A DNA stretch of 32,635 nucleotides from Collinsella aerofaciens (GCF_028206995.1 NZ_JAQLFL010000017.1:1-32635), one strand, 5' to 3'; counted from the first letter of the stretch, positions 5,534 to 12,871 are shown. Notes: generated by a model not told the origin, from the sequence alone. A program made the numbers and translations.

Positions 5534-6661
5534 ATGCGCACAGCAAACACGCACAAAAACATGGCACGCTGCGCTGCTACGGCAACCCTCGCTTGTGTTT
5601 TAGGCTTGGGCCTCGCGGCTCCTGCCTACGCCGATACCGCATCCGACCTTGCCGCTGCTCGTACGAAGCTCGAGCAGATCGGTACCCAAACCCAGCAGAT
5701 TTACGATGAGCTCGCCACGCAGACGCAGGCGCTCGATCAGACTGCTGGCGAGATCACGCAAAAGCAGCAGGAGATTGCTGACGGTCAGGCCAAGCTCTCG
5801 ACCTATGTCGCCGGCGAGTACAAGACCGGCGGTCTGAGCCTGCTTCAGGTTCTAACGGGCGTTGACGACCTGAGCGATATGCTCAACCGTCTGTTCTACT
5901 ACGGCAAAGTCTCCGATAAGCAAGCTCAGACCATTCAAGAGGTCAAGGAGCTTAAGCAGCAGCTCACCGATAAGCAGTCCGAGCAGGAAAAGAACGTCGC
6001 AGCCACGCAAAAGAAGGTCGACGAGCTTAACGCCCAGCAGGCTGAAGCCCAGAACGTCGTAAACTCCCTGGATTCGCAGCTGCAAGCCGAGCTTGCCGCA
6101 GAGGCCGAGGCCAACGCCGCGCTGCAGGCCGGCATCAACGCCAGTACCGCCGAGAAGGCCACGGTGAGCAACGAGACTGCCGGTACGACCGAGAACACCA
6201 ACAACGGTGGCCAGACCAGCAATAATAACAACCAGGGCGGCAACACTCCGGCTCCTACGCCGGCACCTGCTCCGACGCCGCAGCCCTCTACGCCTGCCCC
6301 GGCTCCGACGCTTTCTGCTCCGAGCCAGTCAGTCGATGGCGGTTCTGTTGTCTCGCGTGCATACAGCAAGCTTGGTTGCGCTTATTCCTGGGGCGGAATT
6401 GGCCCGAACAGCTTCGACTGCTCTGGTTTTGTTAGCTATTGCCTCACTGGTCGCTATTGCCGCCTGGGCACCACGGGTACCTTTATGGGCTGGACGCGTG
6501 TGTCCGATCCGCAGCCCGGTGACGTTGTGGTCAACTCGTACCACACCGGCATTTACATCGGTGGTGGTCAGATGATTCATGCTTCCGACTACAACACGGG
6601 TGTTATCATCAGCTCCGTTGCCGCCGGCATGAACAATAACTATATCTTCGTGCGTTACTAA
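5534..6661 (+). CDS. Secreted NlpC/P60 peptidoglycan endopeptidase with coiled coil
   Basis: A 375-residue secreted cell-wall hydrolase. Residues 1-33 form a signal peptide (hydrophobic core, cleavage after AYA). Residues 35-200 are a long Gln/Glu/Ala-rich coiled coil like those of RipA/PcsB-type proteins. Residues 210-265 form an Asn/Gly then Pro/Ala/Thr-rich linker. Residues 268-375 are the NlpC/P60 domain with Cys296 (SFDCSGFV), His337 (YHTGIYIG) and His349 as catalytic residues. Such enzymes cut the D-Glu to diamino acid bond in stem peptides, often during daughter-cell separation. The coiled coil suggests control by a membrane partner such as FtsEX, but no such gene is seen here. GGAAAGGAAG precedes the ATG. 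Confidence 0.92.
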   Translation: MRTANTHKNMARCAATATLACVLGLGLAAPAYADTASDLAAARTKLEQIGTQTQQIYDELATQTQALDQTAGEITQKQQEIADGQAKLSTYVAGEYKTGGLSLLQVLTGVDDLSDMLNRLFYYGKVSDKQAQTIQEVKELKQQLTDKQSEQEKNVAATQKKVDELNAQQAEAQNVVNSLDSQLQAELAAEAEANAALQAGINASTAEKATVSNETAGTTENTNNGGQTSNNNNQGGNTPAPTPAPAPTPQPSTPAPAPTLSAPSQSVDGGSVVSRAYSKLGCAYSWGGIGPNSFDCSGFVSYCLTGRYCRLGTTGTFMGWTRVSDPQPGDVVVNSYHTGIYIGGGQMIHASDYNTGVIISSVAAGMNNNYIFVRY

Positions 6662-6685
6662 GTCATCTTACACGGCGTGTGAATG

Positions 6686-6716
6686 TGGACCTCGTGGCTT
6701 TGAGTCATGGGGTCCA
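6686..6716 (+). terminator. Terminator after the NlpC/P60 gene
   Basis: TGGACC (6686-6691) and GGTCCA (6711-6716) form the base of a hairpin that continues inward through G-T pairs, followed by TTCTTTTGCCTTT. It ends the transcript 25 bp after the stop codon. Confidence 0.65.
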
Positions 6717-6735
6717 TTCTTTTGCCTTTCGTGCA

Positions 6736-6770
6736 GGCCGCTATCTAGTTTTGAATACTAGATAGCGGCC
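6736..6770. promoter_or_regulatory. Palindromic operator upstream of degV
   Basis: GGCCGCTATCTAG and CTAGATAGCGGCC form a perfect 13-bp inverted repeat around TTTTGAATA. It ends 20 bp before the degV -10 box and covers the -35 position. The inner 17 bp TATCTAGTTTTGAATAC (6742-6758) recur with one change upstream of the DUF1836 regulator gene (8415-8431). A second role as a terminator hairpin is possible, but no T run follows on the plus strand. Confidence 0.7.
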
Positions 6771-6790
6771 CAATCGGTCAGCAAGAAGGC

Positions 6791-6796
6791 TATAAT
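6791..6796 (+). promoter_or_regulatory. degV -10 box
   Basis: A perfect TATAAT lies 29 bp before the degV ATG. The -35 position (about 6768-6773) has no good match and overlaps the end of the palindrome, which suits a regulated promoter. Confidence 0.65.
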
Positions 6797-6825
6797 TGTA
6801 TGGGAGCAATTAGAAAGGACCCTCT

Positions 6826-7692
6826 ATGAGCTGGGCACTTATCTCAGATTCAAGCTGCAACCTCCGCGATTGGCAACCGACCGCACCCCATACCACCTTT
6901 GCATTTGCGCCCCTCAAAATTCGAGTGGGGGAGCGTGAATTCGTCGATGACCTTTCGCTCGATGTTCATGAGCTCAACTGCGCTGTTCAGGCGGAGACGA
7001 ACGCTTCTTCAAGCGCTTGTCCCAGCGTAGGGGAGTGGGCCGAGCTCTTCAAATTGGCAGACAAGACCATCTGCATGCCAATCTCTGAGGGCGTGTCGGG
7101 CAGCTACAACGCGGCAGCCACGGCTCGCGATATGGTTCTTGCCGAGGAACCGGACCGACAGATTCATCTAGTCAATTCACGCGCAGCTGGCGGTAAAATG
7201 GACCTCATTTTCCTGCTGTTCGACCGCTATCTTGCAAGCAATCCGAATGTCTCATTCGAGGATGCTTGCGCATACTTCGATAGCCTTGAACAGAACAGCA
7301 AAATCCTCTTCAGTTTGTGCAATTACGAAAACCTCGCCAAAGCCGGACGTATCCCTAAGGCAGCCGGCGTCATTGCCAACAAGCTCAATATCCGCATTTT
7401 GGGCACGGCGAGTGAGGCAGGTAAAATCGAACTCGTCGGACACACTCGTGGCGAAAAGAAGATGCTCAACAAGATCATCGACACCATGGAAGCCGAGGGT
7501 TTTACGGGCGGCGAGGTCGTTATCGATCACGTTGAGAACGAAGCTGGAGCCCAGGCGCTTGCTGACCGCATAGTCGAGCATTGGCCCGGTTCCAAGACCA
7601 TCATCATGCCCTGCAACGGCCTGGATTCCTATTACGCCGAAATGCATGGGCTCATTATCGGCTACGGCATGGGCGTAGCTTCAGGCAAATAA
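6826..7692 (+). CDS. DegV family fatty-acid-binding protein
   Basis: A 288-residue cytosolic lipid-binding protein of the DegV/FakB type. It shows the opening ISDSSCNL, the central ISEGVSGSYNAA loop (about residues 86-97) and the later GRIPKAAGVIANKLNI segment typical of the family, over the usual length of 280-290. Related FakB proteins present fatty acids to the kinase FakA for phospholipid synthesis; which lipid this one binds is not visible. GAAAGGA precedes ATG 6826. It is a single-gene unit with its own TATAAT promoter and a palindromic operator, and it converges with the DUF1836 regulator gene across a shared terminator. The shared operator motif suggests that regulator controls it. 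Confidence 0.92.
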   Translation: MSWALISDSSCNLRDWQPTAPHTTFAFAPLKIRVGEREFVDDLSLDVHELNCAVQAETNASSSACPSVGEWAELFKLADKTICMPISEGVSGSYNAAATARDMVLAEEPDRQIHLVNSRAAGGKMDLIFLLFDRYLASNPNVSFEDACAYFDSLEQNSKILFSLCNYENLAKAGRIPKAAGVIANKLNIRILGTASEAGKIELVGHTRGEKKMLNKIIDTMEAEGFTGGEVVIDHVENEAGAQALADRIVEHWPGSKTIIMPCNGLDSYYAEMHGLIIGYGMGVASGK

Positions 7693-7708
7693 AGTCCAAC
7701 CAAGCAAA

Positions 7709-7756
7709 AAAACGGGCGGGACAAAGCGACAGATGGCTCTTTGTCCCGCCCGTTTT
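7709..7756. terminator. Bidirectional terminator between degV and the DUF1836 gene
   Basis: An 18-bp perfect stem (7709-7726 with 7739-7756) has a 12-nt loop and A/T runs on both sides. It serves two converging genes. Its inner part, GACAAAG ... GGCTCTTTGTC, resembles the hairpin at 11089-11139 read on the minus strand, while the outer stems differ. Confidence 0.9.
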
Positions 7757-7765
7757 ATACGTCGG

Positions 7766-8377
7766 CTAGCTATTAAACCCGTTGAACTTGAGATAGCTCA
7801 TCAAGTAAGCCTTCGAAACAAAGGATGAAACCGCGCTGCGCACAAGCAGCGACTCACGCGTTACCTGATGCGCCGTATCGGGAACCGGCGTCTGCTCGAC
7901 GGAAAACGCCGAACGAATCGATGCCTCGAGCTGATCGACCACATAATCAAAGGCCGTAGGGGCATCGTAGCTCAAACGCTGAATGTTAAAGAGTGCCTGC
8001 ACCGCAGCAATAGGTAGCACCTGCTTAAAGATGCAGATAGCAATCAGGCGGGCAATCTGCTCGCGGCCATATTGCTTTTTGACCGGAGCAGGCACCAGGC
8101 CGACCTTCACGTAGTTATTGATCATCGATGGCGTAATGACGGGCTGCTCAACGCAAATGGACAGTGGCTCCATCCACAGTGCAACATACTCAATGACCTG
8201 GTCGCGGTAGAGCGTCACATTGGGCAACTGATTATAGCGCGGCAGACTCAACGTATTGAGTTTGCGAACGATATCGGACTCAATAAATGCATCGGGCAGC
8301 ACAGTGGGCTGAATATCCTCAGGCTTAATGCTGACCGACGAATCAGACATCGGAATAACGTGTTTAACGTGGTTCAT
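7766..8377 (-). CDS. DUF1836 domain protein, MerR-like regulator
   Basis: A 203-residue protein with a DUF1836 domain over about residues 40-160. The hallmark stretches are LPRYNQLPNVTLYRDQVIEYV, ITPSMINNYVKVGLVPAPVKKQYGREQIARLI and a following helix with FKQVLPI. The second stretch looks like a MerR-type winged helix, so it probably binds DNA. GGAGG lies 6 bases before the ATG. The gene faces degV, and DUF1836 genes are, to my knowledge, often near degV. Its own upstream region and that of degV carry nearly the same 17-bp motif, which makes autoregulation and control of degV likely. The signal it senses, perhaps a fatty acid, is unknown. Confidence 0.85.
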   Translation of the reverse strand: MNHVKHVIPMSDSSVSIKPEDIQPTVLPDAFIESDIVRKLNTLSLPRYNQLPNVTLYRDQVIEYVALWMEPLSICVEQPVITPSMINNYVKVGLVPAPVKKQYGREQIARLIAICIFKQVLPIAAVQALFNIQRLSYDAPTAFDYVVDQLEASIRSAFSVEQTPVPDTAHQVTRESLLVRSAVSSFVSKAYLMSYLKFNGFNS

Positions 8378-8400
8378 AAAGGTCCTCCGTTCATTTCTAT

Positions 8401-8431
8401 ATTGTATTCTAGATTATCTAGTTTTGCATAC
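8401..8431 (-). promoter_or_regulatory. Promoter-operator of the DUF1836 gene
   Basis: The palindrome CTAGATTATCTAG (8409-8421) overlaps TATCTAGTTTTGCATAC (8415-8431), which matches the motif in the degV operator at 16 of 17 bases. On the minus strand TACAAT (8401-8406) is a good -10 box, so the motif lies between -35 and -10, where a bound repressor would block transcription. Confidence 0.65.
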
Positions 8432-8448
8432 CACATAGCCGACAAGTA

Positions 8449-8490
8449 AAAGTGGTTGGACAGCACATTGATGCACCGTCCAACCACTTT
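8449..8490 (-). terminator. Terminator after trxB
   Basis: A 13-bp stem (AAAGTGGTTGGAC with GTCCAACCACTTT) with a 16-nt loop that can itself pair (GCA with TGC). On the minus strand it is followed by TTTACTTG. It ends the trxB transcript. Confidence 0.8.
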
Positions 8491-8530
8491 GTTTAAAGAT
8501 AGCAACCTTACATAAGATATATTATCGTAC

Positions 8531-9469
8531 TTATCCGCGGAGAAACGCGTATGCGCTAGTTGCTGCTATGGCTCCGTCAGAAACGGCGGTCACAACCTGG
8601 CGTAAGCGCTTGGAACGGATATCGCCAGCGGCAAATAGACCTAGCGTGCGGGTCGCCATGGAATCATCAGTAACAATACCGCCGTCCGGCGCCAAATCAA
8701 CTAGATGCTCGACAAGTTCGGTATGGGGTTGCGTTCCGGTAAAGACAAAGATGCCAAACGAGCCGGGCTCAAATGACTCGGTATGAGTCTCACCGGATGC
8801 ATTGTCCTTAAAGGTGATCGTCGTTGGCATGGCTTCGCCCGAGAGCTCCACAATACTAGTTTGGTACCTAACTGTAATACTGTCCTTTTCGAGTACTTTC
8901 TGAACAACACCATCAGGCGCACGGAACTGGTCGCGGCGCAGCACGATGGCCACACTGCCGGCAATGTCTGACAGGAACAGTGCCTCTTCGCATGCCGAAT
9001 TGCCACCACCGATTACAAAGACCTGTTTGCCGCGGAAGAACATGCCGTCACATGTTGCGCAATATGAAACGCCACGACCGCGATAGGTATCCTCGCCAGC
9101 GAAACCTGCCGGACGCGGCGTGGCACCCATGCAAGCGATAACGCTCGAGGCCAGCATATCACCCATATCGTGATGCACCGTAAACAGCGCTGCATCGGCA
9201 TCGTAATCGATACCCGTAACCATGCTCCATGCGACCTGAGCTCCCAAGCCCTCTGCATGCTGCTGAAAACGCTCACCGAGTTCGGCGCCACTCAAGAGCG
9301 GAATGCCCGGATAGTTCTCGACCTCATTGGTTGTGGCGATCTGTCCTCCCGACATGCCCTGCTCAATCACGGTCGTCGTTAGGTTGGCGCGCGCCGCGTA
9401 AATGGCTGCAGCATAGCCCGCAGGGCCGCCGCCGATAATAGCAACATCGATCGGCTGATGGGTAGTCAT
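8531..9469 (-). CDS. trxB: Thioredoxin reductase
   Basis: A 312-residue FAD enzyme that passes electrons from NADPH to thioredoxin. The N-terminal FAD-binding GGGPAG is at residues 13-18, the redox-active Cys137-Ala-Thr-Cys140 follows in the middle, then the NADPH-binding VIGGGNSACEEA (about 152-163) and the C-terminal FAD motif FAAGDIRSKRLRQVVTAVSDGAIAA. Length is normal. ATG 9469 is preceded by AGGAGG at 7 bases; an in-frame extension to 9544 lacks conserved residues. It is divergent from the glycosyltransferase gene. A related alkyl hydroperoxide reductase flavoprotein would be longer, so TrxB is the better call. Confidence 0.95.
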   Translation of the reverse strand: MTTHQPIDVAIIGGGPAGYAAAIYAARANLTTTVIEQGMSGGQIATTNEVENYPGIPLLSGAELGERFQQHAEGLGAQVAWSMVTGIDYDADAALFTVHHDMGDMLASSVIACMGATPRPAGFAGEDTYRGRGVSYCATCDGMFFRGKQVFVIGGGNSACEEALFLSDIAGSVAIVLRRDQFRAPDGVVQKVLEKDSITVRYQTSIVELSGEAMPTTITFKDNASGETHTESFEPGSFGIFVFTGTQPHTELVEHLVDLAPDGGIVTDDSMATRTLGLFAAGDIRSKRLRQVVTAVSDGAIAATSAYAFLRG

Positions 9470-9586
9470 GAAGAGACCTCCTGTCGAAAGATTGGCGTTC
9501 TTTGCGCTCATACCCAAATTTACGTGAACATGACACTCATGCACTACAATGATAAATCGCGTAACATAGCTGAAGGGGAGTTATCG

Positions 9587-10888
9587 ATGGATCAAACGCA
9601 GACGGACAATAGCGCCCCCCTGCCCATTCAAGCCACTCCCCAACCGGAGCAAATGACCGTTTTACCTGCACAAAAACCCCTTGTAACCATTGTGCACGCA
9701 TCGGTTGGATCGGGCCACAAAGCCGCCGCCAACGCGATTGCACAAGCATTTGACCTTATCCGCGGCACCAAGGGAATCCCTGAGGATGTTGAGATCGAAG
9801 TCCTGGATATCCTCGATTTTGGACGTATTAAATTCGACGGCAATAAGACCGCGGCTTCTTTTACGGGAGCCACGCGCCCCATTTACGACCTGACCTGGCG
9901 ATATACGCTTACGGGACATCTTCTCTGGGGTGGCGGCACAGCATGGTCGCGAATTATGTTCCCCGCCTTCAACGAATATATTCGTCGCCGCAGGCCTATA
10001 GCCGTGGTCGCAACGCACATCACAGCTGCCAATGTTGCCGTGGGCGCCCGCGTCATCACGGGTATCGATTACCCGGTCATCTGCGTACCAACAGACTATG
10101 AAGTCGAAGGCTTTTGGCCCCACAAGGACACCGATCTATTCTGTGTTGCCAACGAATTTATGGCCGAAACGCTGCGTCCGCGCAAGGTACCCGAGTCTAA
10201 AATCCGCATAACGGGCATCCCCATCCGAACTGGTTTCGATACCGATTACAATCGTGAGGATGAGCTGAGTAAGTTCAATTTGCCGGCAGACAAGACGGTC
10301 GTGCTAGTTATGGCTGGCGCCAGCCTGCCGCAACCTTACGTGCGCTTCCGGGCGGCGATGGAGCATACGCTCCCCTTCTTACGCAGCTTTGAGGACATGC
10401 ATTTTGTCTTTTTGCCGGGCAAGGATGAGGAATACGCCACCCGCCTCAAGACGCTCTTTGACGCCATGAAGCTCGAAAACGTCACAGTTCTGGACTACGT
10501 GGACGACATGGCGGCCCTCATGCACGGCTGCGACCTGGCAATCCTCAAATCGGGCGGACTCACCGTCACCGAGTGCCTGTGCGCGCATCTGCCGATGATC
10601 CTGCTGGGCAAATCATACGGCCAGGAAAAGGCCAACACCACGATGCTCACCGGCATGGGCGCCAGCATGCATGTCACCACCGCACGAGAACTCATCGTAA
10701 CCCTACGTCACTTGCACGACCATCCCGAATCACTCAAAGCCCTACTCATCAACGGCGAAGTGCTACGCCGCCCCCACGCAGCCGAAGACATAGCCATCGC
10801 AAGCATGGAGCTCGTAGGCAAGCCCCAAAAGCGCAAACGAGCCTTCTGCCGCTTCTACTGGGGCGGAAAACCCGCGCATATCCGCTAG
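9587..10888 (+). CDS. MGDG-synthase-like diacylglycerol glycosyltransferase
   Basis: A 433-residue glycosyltransferase of the GT28/MGDG synthase type, likely adding sugar from a UDP-sugar to diacylglycerol to make a membrane glycolipid. The N-terminal domain opens with VTIVHASVGSGHKAAANAI (about 33-51), the lipid-acceptor loop of this family. The C-terminal donor domain has KSGGLTVTECL and GKSYGQEKANTTML (about 320-355). A Gln/Pro-rich stretch of 30 residues precedes the first domain and the last 15 residues are strongly basic, which suits a peripheral membrane protein. AAGGGGAG lies 6 bases before ATG 9587, and TACAAT at 9545-9550 may be the -10 box. Whether the sugar is glucose or galactose is not visible. 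Confidence 0.88.
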   Translation: MDQTQTDNSAPLPIQATPQPEQMTVLPAQKPLVTIVHASVGSGHKAAANAIAQAFDLIRGTKGIPEDVEIEVLDILDFGRIKFDGNKTAASFTGATRPIYDLTWRYTLTGHLLWGGGTAWSRIMFPAFNEYIRRRRPIAVVATHITAANVAVGARVITGIDYPVICVPTDYEVEGFWPHKDTDLFCVANEFMAETLRPRKVPESKIRITGIPIRTGFDTDYNREDELSKFNLPADKTVVLVMAGASLPQPYVRFRAAMEHTLPFLRSFEDMHFVFLPGKDEEYATRLKTLFDAMKLENVTVLDYVDDMAALMHGCDLAILKSGGLTVTECLCAHLPMILLGKSYGQEKANTTMLTGMGASMHVTTARELIVTLRHLHDHPESLKALLINGEVLRRPHAAEDIAIASMELVGKPQKRKRAFCRFYWGGKPAHIR

Positions 10889-10901
10889 CACCGGACTGTC
10901 C

Positions 10902-11014
10902 GCCGTGGCGCAGGCCGCCCACACATATCATTCCATGCTCAAACATTCTCGCTTCGCTTCGCTCGCTGCGAAACTGCGCGTGGAACGATATGTGTGGGCG
11001 GCCTGCGCCACGGC
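10902..11014 (-). ncRNA. Large hairpin element A (conserved loop, variable stem)
   Basis: Two 28-bp arms (10902-10929 and 10987-11014) are perfect inverted repeats. One mismatch pair (10930/10986) and a 5-bp inner stem (10931-10935 with 10981-10985) follow. Read on the minus strand the mismatch is G-T, which is a G-U pair in RNA, so minus is the likely sense. The 45-nt loop starts CGCGCAGTTTCGCAGCG and ends GCGAGAATGTTTGAGCA. The same loop ends occur in element B. The stem sequence differs from B at many positions, always on both arms. Whether it is an RNA, a DNA structure or a mobile repeat is open. It begins 13 bp after the glycosyltransferase stop codon. Confidence 0.7.
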
Positions 11015-11088
11015 TATACGTACGCACTAGCAGCCATATCGGTTACCCTACTAAAAGCAGCGAAGGGAAACTCGAAAACAAGAAATCA

Positions 11089-11139
11089 AAGTAATCCAAT
11101 CTGACAAAGGAGCCGTCTCTTTGTCAGATCGGATTACTT
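11089..11139 (-). terminator. Terminator hairpin between elements A and B
   Basis: A 21-bp stem (11089-11109 with 11119-11139) has a 9-nt loop and one mismatch (11098/11130) that is G-U when read on the minus strand. On that strand it is followed by TGATTTCTTGTTTTC, so it would end the dut transcript. The inner GACAAAG ... GGCTC-CTTTGTC resembles the terminator at 7709-7756. Confidence 0.75.
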
Positions 11140-11213
11140 GTTAGACACAGCTTCTAGATACAGCATTAGGCTTCAGATGGGAAGCCATAACCGATTGCGA
11201 GCATGTAAACGTA

Positions 11214-11317
11214 GCTCGCCCCTGGGATGCCCCTATATATCGTCCCGCGCGCAGTTTCGCAGCGCAGCGAGAATGTTTGAGCACGGGATGATATATAGGG
11301 GCATCCCAGGGGCGAGC
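11214..11317 (+). ncRNA. Large hairpin element B (conserved loop, variable stem)
   Basis: Two 28-bp arms (11214-11241 and 11290-11317) pair perfectly. Then a G/T pair (11242/11289) and a 5-bp stem (11243-11247 with 11284-11288) follow. The 36-nt loop has the same ends as element A but is 9 nt shorter in the middle. The layout is identical to A read on the opposite strand: 28 bp, G-U, 5 bp, loop. Only the part of the stem next to the wobble (ATATC / GATAT) and a few other positions agree. No protein-coding gene is supported in 10889-11352; open frames there only run through the hairpins. Confidence 0.7.
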
Positions 11318-11352
11318 GGACATTACGACACTCCGTTCAACGAAGCAAAAGA

Positions 11353-11796
11353 CTAAGCGACGCCGCTGGAGCCGAAGCCTCCGTTGCCTCGGTCGGTTTC
11401 GTCTAGTTCTTCTACCTCTATGAGGTTGACCGTGGGGACTTCTTGGATGACGAGTTGGGCTATGCGGTCGCCTTTGTTGATTTGGATGTTGTTGGAGGGA
11501 TCCAGGTTGATGAGGATAACCTTGAGTTCTCCTCGGTAGTGGGCGTCGATGAGGCCCGGCGTATTGACTATAGACAGGCCCTGCTTAATGGCCAAGCCAC
11601 TGCGGGGCTGGACGAAGCCGGCGTAACCGTCGGGCAGGCCGATGGCCAGCCCAGTAGAGACCAGACGGCGTTCGAAGGGCTTCAGGACGCAGTCCTCGTT
11701 GGAGCGCAGATCCAAGCCGGCATCGGTGGGATGGGCGTATTTGGGAAGCTCGACGGTGGGATCGAGACGCTTTATGTTGAGGGTAATGTTGGACAT
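11353..11796 (-). CDS. dut: dUTP diphosphatase
   Basis: A 147-residue trimeric dUTPase that hydrolyses dUTP to dUMP and pyrophosphate, keeping uracil out of DNA and feeding dTTP synthesis. All five family motifs are present in order: [26 protein letters not shown] with the catalytic Asp, RIAQLVI and the C-terminal [10 protein letters not shown] that closes the active site. Length is typical. It starts 4 bp after the nrdR stop codon, so it is translated from the same message as nrdR and probably the LysM gene upstream. That would place dUTP clean-up under SOS control, which is an inference. Confidence 0.96.
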   Translation of the reverse strand: MSNITLNIKRLDPTVELPKYAHPTDAGLDLRSNEDCVLKPFERRLVSTGLAIGLPDGYAGFVQPRSGLAIKQGLSIVNTPGLIDAHYRGELKVILINLDPSNNIQINKGDRIAQLVIQEVPTVNLIEVEELDETDRGNGGFGSSGVA

Positions 11797-11800
11797 GGAA

Positions 11801-12244
11801 TCACCTTAGCTTGTCGAGCTCTTGCAGAAACTCATCGACGTCTTTGAAATCGCGGTAGACCGAGGCAAAGCGGATGTACGCCACCTTGTCGATCTTGGCC
11901 AAGCGTTTGAGCACCATGTCACCCAACTCATGCGACGTGACGGCCGTCAGCGTGCGAGAGCGCAGCTCGACCTCGATGTCGTCGATAATCTCATTGAGCT
12001 TCTTAGTGTCGATATCACGCTTGATGGTGGCGCGCATCAAGCCGACGAGCAGCTTATTGCGATCGAACCGCTGCTTAGTTCCGTCCGACTTAATGACCTC
12101 AATTGGGTCTTCGCATCGCTCGAACGTTGTAAAGCGGTAGTTACACGAGCAACATTCGCGACGGCGCTTAATAGTGTTATTTGACTCCTGCATACGGGAA
12201 TCAACGACGCGGGTATGTGCCTTGCCGCATTTAGGACAGCGCAT
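11801..12244 (-). CDS. nrdR: Transcriptional repressor NrdR
   Basis: A 147-residue repressor of ribonucleotide reductase genes. The zinc ribbon is formed by Cys3, Cys6, Cys31 and Cys34 (MRCPKCGK ... [12 protein letters not shown]), and the ATP-cone covers about residues 49-139 ([16 protein letters not shown] ... ). It senses ATP and dATP and binds NrdR boxes upstream of nrd genes, none of which are in this window. AGGAGG lies 4 bases before the ATG. The start codon and part of the ribosome site fall inside a 12-bp inverted repeat (12239-12282), which could limit translation. It lies between the LysM gene and dut. Confidence 0.96.
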   Translation of the reverse strand: MRCPKCGKAHTRVVDSRMQESNNTIKRRRECCSCNYRFTTFERCEDPIEVIKSDGTKQRFDRNKLLVGLMRATIKRDIDTKKLNEIIDDIEVELRSRTLTAVTSHELGDMVLKRLAKIDKVAYIRFASVYRDFKDVDEFLQELDKLR

Positions 12245-12282
12245 GGTACCTCCTCTTAAACGATAACAAGGGTACCATGCGC
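12239..12282 (-). promoter_or_regulatory. Inverted repeat covering the nrdR start codon
   Basis: GCGCATGGTACC (12239-12250) and GGTACCATGCGC (12271-12282) are perfect 12-bp inverted repeats with 20 bp between. On the minus strand the 3' arm includes the nrdR ATG and the last bases of its AGGAGG. In a message running through from the LysM gene this hairpin would hide the start site. Confidence 0.65.
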
Positions 12283-12295
12283 AGCGCGATAATGA

Positions 12296-12745
12296 TTACG
12301 AACGAGCAGGAACCTTAAGATGCGCACCGGCGGCGAGCGAACCATGCTCCAGATGATTGACACTACGAATCATGTCGGAAGTCTCTTGCGTGGAAAGGCC
12401 TTCGATTGGATATTCCTCGGCAAGCGACCAAAGAGAATCGCCAGGCTGAACGCGAATGGTCTCGTAGGTAACATTGGAAACGGACTCGGCATACGCGGCG
12501 TGACGAGCGCTAAAGACCGACGTAGCGAGGACAAAGAAGAGCGTAAGCGCAACGGCAACGGCGACAATCGTCGGAACCTTCAGGGCAACGCGAGCCGGCG
12601 CGACTACAGCCTGCTGATTGCGAGCAGGCTTTACGGTCAAAGGCTGAAAGCCGGAGCGGCCGCCCTGAACAACCGTAAAAGTGGGTTCTGCAGGCGTCTC
12701 GAGCTTAAGGGCGAGGTTTCCCTGGACCATATTCGTTGCGTTCAT
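12296..12745 (-). CDS. LysM protein, YneA-like SOS cell-division inhibitor
   Basis: A 149-residue membrane protein. An N-terminal cytosolic part of about 55 residues is followed by one membrane helix (VPTIVAVAVALTLFFVLATS, about 57-76) and a C-terminal LysM domain (IRVQPGDSLWSLAEEY to HLKVPA, about 96-146) outside the cell. The same layout and the same divergent position next to lexA are found in YneA of Bacillus, which blocks division during the SOS response. The promoter TTGACA-N16-GATAAT has a LexA box exactly in its spacer, so DNA damage should induce it. The second ATG (12745) is preferred because GAGGAG then lies 6 bases away. The function is inferred from position and layout, as LysM is a general peptidoglycan-binding domain. 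Confidence 0.82.
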   Translation of the reverse strand: MNATNMVQGNLALKLETPAEPTFTVVQGGRSGFQPLTVKPARNQQAVVAPARVALKVPTIVAVAVALTLFFVLATSVFSARHAAYAESVSNVTYETIRVQPGDSLWSLAEEYPIEGLSTQETSDMIRSVNHLEHGSLAAGAHLKVPARS

Positions 12746-12815
12746 CATGTTCTCCTCTCGCGTGTTTTGCTGAGAACAGTTTTATCAAGCCGCGCGGACA
12801 AAAATGTCTAGCGCG

Positions 12816-12829
12816 AGAACGAATGTTCG
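12816..12829. promoter_or_regulatory. LexA box 1
   Basis: AGAACGAATGTTCG fits the CGAAC-N4-GTTCG SOS box except for its first base. It lies at the predicted transcription start of the LysM gene. Confidence 0.75.
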
Positions 12830-12835
12830 GTTATT

Positions 12836-12863
12836 ATTATCTTCGAACAGTTGTTCCTGTCAA
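12836..12863 (-). promoter_or_regulatory. SOS promoter of the LysM-nrdR-dut unit with LexA box 2
   Basis: On the minus strand TTGACA (12858-12863), a 16-bp spacer and GATAAT (12836-12841) form a near-consensus promoter. The spacer contains CGAACAGTTGTTCC (12844-12857), a LexA box, so LexA would block polymerase directly. Confidence 0.8.
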
Positions 12864-12871
12864 GCAAAATT

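Noticed and set aside
11138..11356. 72-residue open frame through hairpin B
   Set aside because: It consists mainly of the inverted repeat and lacks a ribosome site; element A gives a similar peptide only because the loops are alike.
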